In this document: positions 1-5,885 of the stretch, one piece after another | Layout of the letters: each line of letters opens with the position of its first letter | Numbering within the stretch: position 1 is the first letter of the stretch | Source of the DNA: Bacillota bacterium | GTDB lineage: Bacteria > Bacillota > Clostridia > Oscillospirales > Oscillospiraceae | Direction of reading: 5' to 3' | DNA: 6,334 nucleotides | Assembly: GCA_023395775.1 (NCBI GenBank) | Contig: JAEWYA010000109.1 | Location: forward strand, 1-6,334 | The notes under the pieces: generated by a model | What the model was told of the DNA's origin: nothing | The model's database searches: none | Seen by the model: the letters and a program-made list of their open reading frames with translations, nothing else | Position numbers and translations under genes: made by a program

Positions 1-482
1 GCCTTTGCATACTGCGCCACGGCAAGGTTGATCTCCATGGGGATCTCCAACTGGAGCATCACCAGATCAAAGTACCCGATCTCGTCCTTCAGCCAGGCGA
101 TCTGCTCCACAGTGGTGGAGTAGTTGGCCCCGGGAACCACGGTGATACGGTTCTGCGCCCCATGCTCGGTGACCTCCAGGACAATGTGGCCCACGCCGGA
201 GGACTTGTTCGGGTCCACCAGCACATGGCTCACGTCCACACCGGCGCGTTTGGCGGTCTCCGTCATTTCCCGGCCGAAGGCATCTGCGCCCACTTGCCCC
301 GCCATCGTGACTTCCGCACCCAGCCGCGCACACTGGACGGCCTGGTTCGCACCCTTTCCGCCGGGAGCGGTGCGGAAATCGGTGCCAATAACGGTCTCGC
401 CGGAGGCGGGGGCTTTCGGCGTGGACGCGATCAGGTCCATCATAAAGCTGCCCACCACCAGAATTTTCGGTTTTCTCAACAT
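1..482 (-). CDS. rbsK: Ribokinase-like PfkB-family sugar kinase, 3' end cut off by the window
   Basis: ATP-dependent cytoplasmic kinase of the PfkB/ribokinase family, expected to phosphorylate a sugar released by the pathway. Only the first 160 residues are present; the family is usually about 300 residues, so the ATP site and the catalytic GAGD motif lie beyond the edge. Seen here: the N-terminal strand and sugar-binding turn KILVVGSFMMD (residues 6-16), PASGETV (25-31), the PfkB signature PGGKGANQAVQCARLG (40-55), a GVGHIVLEV strand (97-105), and MLQLEIP (142-148), whose Glu is a family sugar ligand. The start is an ATG preceded by AGAGAGGAGC, eight bases away. Oddity: the usual Asn of GSxNxD is Met14, which argues against ribose itself; the symbol therefore gives the family match, not a proven substrate. 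It is the last visible gene of the minus-strand operon, 142 bases after the lyase, and may also have its own weak promoter. Confidence 0.9.
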   Translation of the reverse strand, partial: MLRKPKILVVGSFMMDLIASTPKAPASGETVIGTDFRTAPGGKGANQAVQCARLGAEVTMAGQVGADAFGREMTETAKRAGVDVSHVLVDPNKSSGVGHIVLEVTEHGAQNRITVVPGANYSTTVEQIAWLKDEIGYFDLVMLQLEIPMEINLAVAQYAK

Positions 483-497
483 GACAAGGCTCCTCTC

Positions 498-510
498 TGC
501 GCCCGGCGCA
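498..510. repeat. 13-bp palindrome next to the kinase ribosome binding site
   Basis: TGCGCC-C-GGCGCA is a perfect 6-bp inverted repeat around a single base. It ends two to three bases from the AGAGAGGAG ribosome binding site of the kinase gene. It could be an operator or a small RNA fold affecting ribosome access, but with a one-base centre it cannot form a normal hairpin without opening inner pairs. Function unknown. Confidence 0.4.
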
Positions 511-536
511 AAGTAATCGTTTAACATTCTGCCTAC

Positions 537-565
537 ATATTACGATACTTCGCGGCAAAATGCAA
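537..565 (-). promoter_or_regulatory. Possible weak promoter for the kinase gene
   Basis: On the minus strand, TTGCAT (560-565) and TAATAT (537-542) are separated by exactly 17 bases. Each is a partial match to the -35 and -10 consensus (3/6 and 4/6). Transcription would start near 530, about 48 bases before the kinase ATG. Spacing and position are right, but the boxes are weak and the gene could equally be read through from upstream. Confidence 0.35.
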
Positions 566-567
566 GT

Positions 568-614
568 GCGCCGCATAATTTTCCGATATGCGATTGCCGC
601 GAATTGCGCGGCGC
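568..614 (-). repeat. Competing GC-rich inverted repeats between lyase and kinase genes
   Basis: Two pairings share the same bases. An outer 7-bp stem joins 568-574 (GCGCCGC) to 608-614 (GCGGCGC), with a further short AAT/ATT pairing inside. An inner 6-bp hairpin joins 596-601 (GCCGCG) to 607-612 (CGCGGC) around a five-base loop. Because 608-612 take part in both, only one can form at a time. It lies directly after the lyase stop codon. The closest T-rich stretch on the minus-strand transcript is a TTTT about ten bases past the outer stem, so this is not a textbook terminator. It might weaken read-through into the kinase gene or protect the 3' end of the upstream message. Confidence 0.45.
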
Positions 615-624
615 TTCCCATGGC

Positions 625-1548
625 TCAGATCCCAAGCTGCTTGCGGACGTAATTTTCCATGGCGATCAGGGCCTCCACCTCGCCCCGGGCATTCTTGTCA
701 AGTTTTGCGCAGTCGGCGCTGCGGGCATACACGCTCATGGGAACGTCCGCCAGCTTCTGATGATACTTGCAGTTGCAGGGATAGATGCGCATCTCGATCA
801 TGCCGGCCATGGTCAGGAAGTGCGCCACCATCTGCGCCCTGTCGGGGTCGGAGTCCCTGTGATCGAATGCCCACTTATAAAGCTCGGGGTGGAAGTTGGC
901 CATAACGCCGCAGTAGCCCGCCGCGCCGTGCAGCACGCTGTCGTACCAGGACTGGGCATTGGCGTTGAAAATCTTCAGCGACGTACCCTCCACGGCCTTC
1001 AGCCGCTCCCGGATCAGCTCGTAATCGCAGCAGGTATCCTTCAGAAACACCATCCGCCCGCCCTTGCCGGCCTTGCCGAGGAACTCGGTGGAGACCAGCC
1101 GCTTCCAGGGGGCAGGGCACTCGTAGATGCCGAAATCAATCTCGGGGTACCGCTGGAAAATCTCCTGGGCATTGGCCTCGAAGGCGGCCTCGCCCTCATG
1201 GTCCTGATCCAGACGGTTGCTCACCAGAACATAAGCGCCGATGCCGGGAATCTTCATCATGTTCTCAATCTCCCGGAACTGGGTGGGCTTGTCGTCGGCG
1301 GTGTGGCCGGAGGCCACGATCTGGATGCGGCCGCCCACTGCGTCGGCGGTGGCCTTGGCGATATCCAGTTTCTCCTGCTCGGAGAGGTAGAGCATCTCGC
1401 TGGACTGGCACACGGCGAAGATACCGGCGCAGCCCTTTTCAACATACCAGTTGCTCAAAAGCTCGATGGCCCTAAAATCAATGGTCTTATCGTCGTGATA
1501 AGGGGTAATCATCACCGGCCAGATGCCGGGAGCGATGGAAAAAGCCAT
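625..1548 (-). CDS. DapA/NanA-superfamily Schiff-base aldolase (dihydrodipicolinate synthase family), not a true DapA
   Basis: A 307-residue cytoplasmic TIM-barrel enzyme, the usual length for the N-acetylneuraminate lyase/DHDPS superfamily. Members form a Schiff base between a lysine and a 2-keto acid, then make or break a C-C bond. Seen here: the N-terminal strand GIWPVMITPY (8-17), the GCAGIFAVCQSSEMLYLSEQEK region (39-60) aligned with the family GTTGE...LS, the catalytic Tyr142 in YECP (family YNxP), Schiff-base Lys170 in MVFLKD (166-171), and the later HGAAGYCGVMAN segment (208-218). The Arg that binds aspartate semialdehyde in DapA (two residues after YNVP) is Pro147, so lysine biosynthesis is unlikely. 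TT of GTTGE reads Gln48-Ser49, and YNxP reads YECP, so the substrate may differ from sialic acid as well. It lies 53 bases after dctM, with AAGGAG 11 bases before the ATG. The TRAP neighbours suggest it cleaves the imported acid or a product of it. Superfamily call sure, substrate unknown. Confidence 0.9.
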   Translation of the reverse strand: MAFSIAPGIWPVMITPYHDDKTIDFRAIELLSNWYVEKGCAGIFAVCQSSEMLYLSEQEKLDIAKATADAVGGRIQIVASGHTADDKPTQFREIENMMKIPGIGAYVLVSNRLDQDHEGEAAFEANAQEIFQRYPEIDFGIYECPAPWKRLVSTEFLGKAGKGGRMVFLKDTCCDYELIRERLKAVEGTSLKIFNANAQSWYDSVLHGAAGYCGVMANFHPELYKWAFDHRDSDPDRAQMVAHFLTMAGMIEMRIYPCNCKYHQKLADVPMSVYARSADCAKLDKNARGEVEALIAMENYVRKQLGI

Positions 1549-1601
1549 AATAATTTTTTCTCCTTAAAGATATAAAAGATATGCGCTCTTCAAACCTTTG
1601 C

Positions 1602-2939
1602 TCACAGCATGTGGAACATCCGGGGCAGGAACAGCACCACGTCCGGGATATAGGTGATAATCGTAAGCACGATCAGCATGACCACAATGGGCCATTTGAT
1701 TTCCTTGATAACGTCCTTCAGCGGAGTGCCGGAAATCCCGGAGGTGATAAACAGGCACATGCCGAACGGCGGAGTGGAGAGGCCCACCATCATGTTGAAG
1801 ACAATGATGAGGCCAAAGTGGATGATATTCACGCCCAGAACCTGCGCCACAGGCCACAGAATGGGAATCATAACCAATTGGATCACGGAGGTATCCACGA
1901 ACATGCCCAGAATCAGGATGATGAGGTTCACGATCAGCAGGAAGAGATACTTGTTGTCCGTGATACCCAGCAGCCAATTGCCGATCATGGCGCCGATCTG
2001 CTCCTTAGCGAAGATGAAGGAGATGGCGGAGGCCGCGCCCACCATGATGGAGACGGAACCGGTGGACTTCACCGTGTCGACCAGAACCTGTTTGAAGCCT
2101 TCCCAGTTCAGGACGCGATAGCCGATTATGGCCACAATCAGGGCATACAAGCCCGCGATGGCGCCGGCCTCGGTGGGCGTCATGACACCGGTGTAAATGC
2201 CGACCAGCAGGATCACGGGGGTCAGCATGGCCCACAGGGCCTTCAGGCAGTATTTGAGATAGGCGCGCAGTTTGGGCGGCGCACTGCGTGGGTATTGGCG
2301 CGCCCGGGCGATGAAGAAGACATACACGCACAGCGCTATCGCCAGCAGGACGCCGGGGACCATGCCCGCCATGAAAAGCGCCCCCACGGACGCATTGGTC
2401 AGCATGGCATAGATGACCATGGGGATAGAGGGCGGGAAGATGGGGCCGATGGTGGCGCTGGCGGCGGTGATGGCGCAGCTGAAGCCGTCGTCATACCCTT
2501 CCTGCCGCATGGCGTCGATTTCCATTTTGCCAAGGCCGGAGGCGTCTGCCACAGCGGAGCCGGTCATACCAGAAAACACAAGAGAGGCCAGCACGTTCAC
2601 GTGGGCCAGGCCGCCGTGGAACCGGCCCACAAGGCCCTTGCACACGCCGAAGACATACTCCGTGATCTTGCCGGCATTCATAATGTTGGCGGCGAAGATA
2701 AACAAAGGCACGGCGATGAGGGTGCCGTTGGTAAAAATCTGTTCAATGGTCTTCTGGGCCACCAGATGAAGACTTCCCGATTCGCCCATCAGCGCCGCGC
2801 CCAGGGACTGGCCTGAGGTGACCGCACCCAGAATGAAGTAGGTCATGCAGGCGGCGATCATACCGGTGGGAATCGGCATCCGCAGCACAAAGATCAGGAC
2901 AAACACCACAAGAAAGCCAATCAAAGGCAGATATTCCAT
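1602..2939 (-). CDS. dctM: TRAP transporter large permease, DctM subunit
   Basis: Large membrane subunit of a tripartite ATP-independent periplasmic-type (TRAP) transporter. It is the ion-coupled pore that moves the substrate handed over by the binding protein. The 445-residue protein is hydrophobic throughout with a dozen or so predicted membrane segments and re-entrant hairpins, slightly longer than the usual 425-430. Family hallmarks: PLFIFAANIM (78-87), FSGMTGSAVADASGLGKMEIDAM (122-144), SATIGPIFPPSIPMVIYAM (161-179), GIYTGVMTPTEAGAIA (247-262) and MVGLSTPPFGMCLFITSGI (384-402). The extra length seems to sit around residues 43-62. The ATG lies one base after the dctQ stop codon, and its AAAGGAGG ribosome binding site (2949-2956) is inside the dctQ end, so the two permease genes are probably translationally coupled. 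No terminator is visible after it. Substrate cannot be read from this subunit. Confidence 0.96.
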   Translation of the reverse strand: MEYLPLIGFLVVFVLIFVLRMPIPTGMIAACMTYFILGAVTSGQSLGAALMGESGSLHLVAQKTIEQIFTNGTLIAVPLFIFAANIMNAGKITEYVFGVCKGLVGRFHGGLAHVNVLASLVFSGMTGSAVADASGLGKMEIDAMRQEGYDDGFSCAITAASATIGPIFPPSIPMVIYAMLTNASVGALFMAGMVPGVLLAIALCVYVFFIARARQYPRSAPPKLRAYLKYCLKALWAMLTPVILLVGIYTGVMTPTEAGAIAGLYALIVAIIGYRVLNWEGFKQVLVDTVKSTGSVSIMVGAASAISFIFAKEQIGAMIGNWLLGITDNKYLFLLIVNLIILILGMFVDTSVIQLVMIPILWPVAQVLGVNIIHFGLIIVFNMMVGLSTPPFGMCLFITSGISGTPLKDVIKEIKWPIVVMLIVLTIITYIPDVVLFLPRMFHML

Positions 2940-2940
2940 G

Positions 2941-3561
2941 TTATTTGCCCTCCTTTCCCATACCGCCGTCGATGTCGGCGTTTAAGTTAATGCTCTCCTG
3001 CCGGTTGGCCTCCTCAATGGCCTGCTCAGCCTCGGACTTGCTCTCGCCCAGCATTTTGTCTATATATCTTTGATTGCCCCGCAGGACCATAATTTCCTCA
3101 TAAATATCGACAAGCGCGTACACGAGGATAAACGCCAGGAAAATCACATAGGGAAAGAACACCAGCGTCTTTGGAATTTTCAGAATGCTGGTGACCTGCG
3201 CCCGTTCCATCTGCCCCCAGATATACTGAAACGAGGGGATAAACGCCGCCGCGAAGGTGGCGGCAATCACGATGTTGCCCAGCATGGCGGTAATTGCCTT
3301 GCCCCTGACGCCCAGCGCGTCATACAGCAATGTAAAGGACACGTGGGCCTTCTCCCGCTGGGCAAAGCAGGCTCCCAGCAGCACCAGCCAGAGAAAGCAC
3401 ATCTGCTCCACCTCCAGCGTCCAGGACTGGGGATTGTTGGCGACATAGCGCATGAAGACCTGGAAGCAAAAGATCAGAAACAGCGCCACGAAGGCGATGA
3501 TGGGAATATATAATTCCACACAGTTGCGGATAAACCGCCCAATTTTTTTCAGGCCGTCCAA
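2941..3561 (-). CDS. dctQ: TRAP transporter small permease, DctQ subunit
   Basis: Small four-helix membrane subunit that pairs with DctM and helps dock the binding protein. With the chosen start it is 206 residues, with membrane segments near 17-38, 52-68, 89-110 and 131-155. Family marks are the Phe-x-x-Arg-Tyr at the end of helix 1 (FMRYV, 36-40), W47-x-x-E50 leading into helix 2, and GACFAQREKAHVSF (63-76), matching the DctQ G-A-x-x-x-x-R-x-x-x-H pattern. A charged, acidic tail of about 50 residues follows helix 4. Start choice: no ATG lies in frame near the 5' end. The TTG at 3559-3561 sits seven bases after AAAGGAGG (3569-3576) and is preferred. A TTG at 3577-3579 would add six residues, but they would be encoded by the ribosome binding site itself. 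The gene is separated from dctP by a terminator and abuts dctM. Confidence 0.93.
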   Translation of the reverse strand: MDGLKKIGRFIRNCVELYIPIIAFVALFLIFCFQVFMRYVANNPQSWTLEVEQMCFLWLVLLGACFAQREKAHVSFTLLYDALGVRGKAITAMLGNIVIAATFAAAFIPSFQYIWGQMERAQVTSILKIPKTLVFFPYVIFLAFILVYALVDIYEEIMVLRGNQRYIDKMLGESKSEAEQAIEEANRQESINLNADIDGGMGKEGK

Positions 3562-3568
3562 AAACAGC

Positions 3569-3576
3569 CCTCCTTT
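3569..3576 (-). promoter_or_regulatory. dctQ ribosome binding site that fixes a TTG start
   Basis: AAAGGAGG on the minus strand is a near-perfect anti-16S match, seven bases before TTG at 3559-3561. It rules out the longer reading from the TTG at 3577-3579, which would have to translate through it. The out-of-frame ATG at 3593-3595 opens a different frame with no permease features. Confidence 0.75.
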
Positions 3577-3590
3577 CAAAGGAAAATTCG

Positions 3591-3618
3591 ATCATGGATA
3601 AGTCGTACGTTAAGTCAA
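3591..3618 (-). promoter_or_regulatory. Candidate internal promoter for dctQM
   Basis: On the minus strand, TTGACT (3613-3618, 5/6 to consensus) and CATGAT (3591-3596, 4/6) are 16 bases apart. They lie after the dctP terminator and before the dctQ ribosome binding site, so transcription would begin around 3585. This would restart transcription of the permease genes behind the terminator. The -10 box is weak. A GAAC-ATC-GTTC inverted repeat (3625-3635) lies just upstream of the -35 box. Confidence 0.35.
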
Positions 3619-3649
3619 AATTTGGAACATCGTTCTGGATAGGAGTTTT

Positions 3650-3685
3650 AAAAAGAGCCGGGGGGCCGGAACACCAGCCCCCCGG
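3650..3685 (-). terminator. Intrinsic terminator between dctP and dctQ
   Basis: A perfect 9-bp, almost all-GC stem pairs CCGGGGGGC (3658-3666) with GCCCCCCGG (3677-3685) around a ten-base loop. On the minus strand it is followed by CTC and then TTTTT (3650-3654). It lies 24 bases after the dctP stop codon. This is a strong rho-independent terminator by shape. Placed inside the operon, it should let most transcripts end after the binding-protein gene, leaving a smaller share to reach dctQM, the lyase and the kinase. Confidence 0.9.
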
Positions 3686-3708
3686 TCGGGATTTCAGTGA
3701 TCTGAGAT

Positions 3709-4779
3709 TTAGGCCATGCTCTGGATCTGGGTCAGCAGGTCCTTGTCCCAGCTGTCGGAGATGGAGTCGTTCAGATAGACGTTCAGCACGTGATCAGCAA
3801 AGGCCTTCACGTCTGCCTGATATATGCTTATGCCCTGCTCCTTCAGGAAGTCCTGGACCTCAGCCTCGGTCTTCAGGTTCTGATCATCGCAGGACTGGCG
3901 GGCGGCCTCCACAGCCTCCATCACCCATCCCTGCTGGGTGGCGGTCAGAGAATTCCACTTGTCCAGGTTGATGGTAGGCCATACGGAATCAACCAGATGG
4001 TTGGTCAGGGAGATTGACTTCTGGACCTCATAGAACTTGGCGGTCTTCACAGTGGGCAGAGGGTTGTCCTGACCGTCCACGGTGCCGGTCTGCAGCGCCA
4101 GATACAGGTCGTTGAACGCAATGGCGGTGGGGTTGGCGCCCATTGCCTTGCCCAGGAAGACCCACGCATCGGAGTTGGGCATCCGCAGGTTCACGCCCTT
4201 CAGGTCATCGGGAGTGGTGATGGCGCGATCCTCAGAAAGGCTGATCTGGCGAGTGCCCAGATAGTAAGCGCCCAGCGGCAGAATGCCCTGCTCGTCGGCG
4301 ATCTTCTGAAAGACTTCCTTGCCGATGTCGCCGTTGAGGACCTTGGTCATGTGATCATAGCTCTGGAAAATGTAGCCGGCGGTGAACATGGAGACCCAAG
4401 GAGAGCCGTCGGTGAGCCAGGAGGCGGAGGAGTAGATCATGTCCACGTCGCCGTTCTTCAGAGCGTCCGTCTCGGTGTCCTGGCCGTACAGCGTACCGGA
4501 ATCGTAGCATTCCACAGTCATATTGCCGCCGGAAATCTCCTCCAGCTTTTCCTTAAAAACCTTCTGGGCGGCGCCGTGAGCGTCGGTGGGGACGGCGGTG
4601 ATGGAGAAGACCAGATTCACAGGCTCGCCCGCGTCGCTGCCCGCGGCAGAGGCGGAGCCGGAGCCGGAGCCGGAGCCGGACGCGGCGGGGGTAGTGCCGG
4701 AACTGCCGCAGCCGGCCAGCATACCGGCCACCATCACGGAAGCAGACAGCATTGCAAGAGCTCTTTTCCAATTTTTCAT
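3709..4779 (-). CDS. dctP: TRAP transporter solute-binding lipoprotein, DctP subunit
   Basis: Extracytoplasmic substrate-binding protein of the TRAP transporter (356 residues, typical). The N-terminus has a Lys/Arg start, a hydrophobic stretch and the lipobox LAGC with Cys24, so it should be a membrane-anchored lipoprotein in a Gram-positive cell. A flexible Gly/Ser/Ala linker follows (about 25-52), including four GS pairs at 35-42. The mature domain carries family marks: LRMP with Arg199 (the conserved carboxylate-binding arginine), AFNDLYLALQTGTVDGQDNPLPTV (221-244, the GxVDGQxxP signature), and a C-terminal helix set. The conserved Arg points to a substrate with a carboxylate. Start: the ATG at 4777-4779 lies eight bases after AGGAGG. 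A TTG directly before it would add one residue and has poorer spacing. It lies 64 bases downstream of iclR, with no clear promoter in that gap, so it is probably read from the iclR promoter. Confidence 0.96.
   Translation of the reverse strand: MKNWKRALAMLSASVMVAGMLAGCGSSGTTPAASGSGSGSGSASAAGSDAGEPVNLVFSITAVPTDAHGAAQKVFKEKLEEISGGNMTVECYDSGTLYGQDTETDALKNGDVDMIYSSASWLTDGSPWVSMFTAGYIFQSYDHMTKVLNGDIGKEVFQKIADEQGILPLGAYYLGTRQISLSEDRAITTPDDLKGVNLRMPNSDAWVFLGKAMGANPTAIAFNDLYLALQTGTVDGQDNPLPTVKTAKFYEVQKSISLTNHLVDSVWPTINLDKWNSLTATQQGWVMEAVEAARQSCDDQNLKTEAEVQDFLKEQGISIYQADVKAFADHVLNVYLNDSISDSWDKDLLTQIQSMA
4654..4677 (-). repeat. Four perfect hexanucleotide repeats coding the Gly-Ser linker of DctP
   Basis: GGCTCC on the coding strand is repeated four times without a mismatch, followed by a near copy (GGCTCT-like spacing is not kept beyond the block). 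It encodes (Gly-Ser)4 just after the lipid-anchored Cys. The unit is six bases long, so slippage would change linker length without breaking the frame. Confidence 0.85.
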
Positions 4780-4843
4780 CAAAATATCCTCCTAAATCAA
4801 ATTTAAAGCTTATTTCCACGCCTCCCGGCGTTGGGATACAAAT

Positions 4844-5614
4844 TCAATGGTAGATACGCTCCCGCATATGCTGGGCGGTGTCGATCACGAGCTTGGAGCA
4901 GCGCAGCAGCTTTTCGTCGGTCATGACGCCGGCGGGCCCGGAGGTGCTGATGCCGGCCACCAGCCGTCCCGTTCCGCTGAACACCGGCGCACCCACGCAG
5001 CGGACGTTGTATTCCCGTTCACAGTTGTCAAGGGAATACCCCCGCCGCCGGGTCCGCCACAGCTCCTCAATGATCTGATCATGATCGGTGACCGTGGCAT
5101 CGGTAAAGGGCGTGCGGTTTGGAGTGATGTGCGCCTCCCACTCGTCCTCCGGCATGGCGGAGAGAATGGCCTTGCCGATCCCCGTGCAGTAAAGCGGCGC
5201 GTGTTCGCCCAAAATGTCGCGATAGGGCAGTTCCTGCATCCGGGCAACGGGGTGAGCCACATAGAGATAGAGGACGTCCGTTCCGTGAGGCAGACCGAAG
5301 TAAACAATCTCGCCGGTCTTGTTGGCCAAATCCATAAGAAGATCGTATACCGCCCGGGGATAACCCAGATGCTGGTTAATAATATAGGAGAATTCCAGCA
5401 GCTGCAAACCAAGTGTATACTTTCCGTTTGGCTGTTTTTCAATGTATCCGCTCTGCTGGAATGTGGTCAGGATGTTATGGGCATTGCTCTTGGTAATACC
5501 GTTCATCTCCGCCAGTTCTGTCACGCCAAGCTCCGGTGACTGCACCGAAAAGCATTCCAGAATCCGCAGCGCTTTCGCTAAGGATTTGACTTTTGGGTCT
5601 TGTGCCTCGTCCAT
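4844..5614 (-). CDS. IclR-family transcriptional regulator
   Basis: A 256-residue DNA-binding regulator of the length usual for the IclR family. The N-terminal winged helix-turn-helix spans about residues 8-70: VKSLAKALRILECF (9-22), the helix-turn-helix LGVTELAEMNGITKSNAHNILTTFQQSGYIEK (29-60), and the wing around PNGKYTLG (62-69). The C-terminal effector domain shows family marks LYCTGIGKAILSAM (141-154), RRRGYSLDNCEREYNVRCVGAPVF (189-212) and GRLVAGISTSGP (216-227). Members act as tetramers or dimers and respond to small acids. The ATG is preceded by GGGAGG (5622-5627) at seven bases. It heads the operon with the TRAP genes and faces the yhcH-type gene, so it is most likely the local regulator. 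A candidate operator lies between its promoter and its ribosome binding site, which suggests it represses itself. The effector is probably the imported acid or an intermediate. Confidence 0.95.
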   Translation of the reverse strand: MDEAQDPKVKSLAKALRILECFSVQSPELGVTELAEMNGITKSNAHNILTTFQQSGYIEKQPNGKYTLGLQLLEFSYIINQHLGYPRAVYDLLMDLANKTGEIVYFGLPHGTDVLYLYVAHPVARMQELPYRDILGEHAPLYCTGIGKAILSAMPEDEWEAHITPNRTPFTDATVTDHDQIIEELWRTRRRGYSLDNCEREYNVRCVGAPVFSGTGRLVAGISTSGPAGVMTDEKLLRCSKLVIDTAQHMRERIYH

Positions 5615-5630
5615 CTCAGTCCCTCCCGCT

Positions 5631-5647
5631 GTTCACCATTAGAGAAC
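5631..5647. promoter_or_regulatory. Candidate IclR operator, site 1 (iclR leader)
   Basis: GTTCACCATTAGAGAAC has the form GTTC-N9-GAAC. It matches the reverse complement of site 2 (5764-5780) at 15 of 17 positions. It lies between the iclR -10 box and ribosome binding site, roughly +16 to +32 of the iclR transcript, so a bound protein would block transcription. That IclR binds here is inference from location and repetition. Confidence 0.6.
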
Positions 5648-5668
5648 TCATTTCTCTATTTCAATACA

Positions 5669-5697
5669 ATTATACAAAGCAGCATCGACTTTCGCAA
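5669..5697 (-). promoter_or_regulatory. Promoter of iclR and probably the whole operon
   Basis: On the minus strand, TTGCGA (5692-5697) and a perfect TATAAT (5669-5674) are separated by 17 bases, in an AT-rich setting. Transcription would start near 5662, giving a leader of about 48 bases that contains operator-like site 1 and the GGGAGG ribosome binding site. Confidence 0.75.
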
Positions 5698-5763
5698 GTG
5701 ATTTTAAAAGAACTGTGATTTTTTTTAACTTATTCGTTTACATTGGGTTCAATTTAGACTCAC

Positions 5764-5780
5764 GTTCCATAATGGTGAAC
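5764..5780. promoter_or_regulatory. Candidate IclR operator, site 2 (inverted copy)
   Basis: GTTCCATAATGGTGAAC is the second GTTC-N9-GAAC element. With site 1 it shares a perfect 12-base inverted pair (TGTTCACCATTA at 5630-5641 against its complement at 5770-5781). It lies about 95-100 bases upstream of both the iclR and the yhcH predicted start points, 133 bp centre to centre from site 1. Two inverted sites bracketing a promoter would suit a tetrameric regulator that loops DNA. Confidence 0.6.
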
Positions 5781-5841
5781 ATTGTTTTTCATTTTTTGTG
5801 TGAAACGCCTTTTCGACGTGGTACGATTTTCCGGCTCGCGG

Positions 5842-5871
5842 TTTACACGGGTTTACATTTGGGCGTATACT
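5842..5871 (+). promoter_or_regulatory. Promoter of the yhcH-type gene
   Basis: TTTACA (5842-5847) and TATACT (5866-5871) are 18 bases apart, each a 5/6 consensus match. Transcription would begin near 5878, about 62 bases before the ATG. A second TTTACA (5852-5857) is too close to the -10 box to serve as a -35 and may instead be part of a binding site. Confidence 0.6.
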
Positions 5872-5885
5872 CTCAGGGATAAAGG

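Noticed and set aside
67..621. A 184-codon minus-strand frame overlapping the kinase start
   Set aside because: The ribokinase signature PGGKGAN is in another minus-strand frame (start 482). This one has Arg/Gly-rich translation without family features.
625..1548. Calling the lyase DapA (lysine biosynthesis)
   Set aside because: The DapA arginine that binds aspartate semialdehyde is replaced by Pro147, the GTTGE motif is changed, and the gene lies in a transport and catabolic operon.
604..2816. Long plus-strand open frames (323 and 411 codons) opposite the lyase and dctM
   Set aside because: They are antisense shadows of GC-rich genes: His/Gly/Asp-rich translations with no recognisable domain, while the minus-strand frames show clear family motifs.
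3593..3595. ATG upstream of dctQ as its start codon
   Set aside because: It opens a different reading frame from the membrane protein and has no ribosome binding site before it.
4818..4831. Small hairpin ACGCC-GGGA-GGCGT between iclR and dctP, considered as a terminator
   Set aside because: The stem is only 5 bp and is not followed by a T-run, so read-through into dctP is expected. It has a GNRA-type loop and may be a processing or stability element.
5801..5816. TGAAACGCCTTTTCG as a CcpA catabolite-response site
   Set aside because: It lacks the central CG at the required position and the terminal CA, so the match is too poor.
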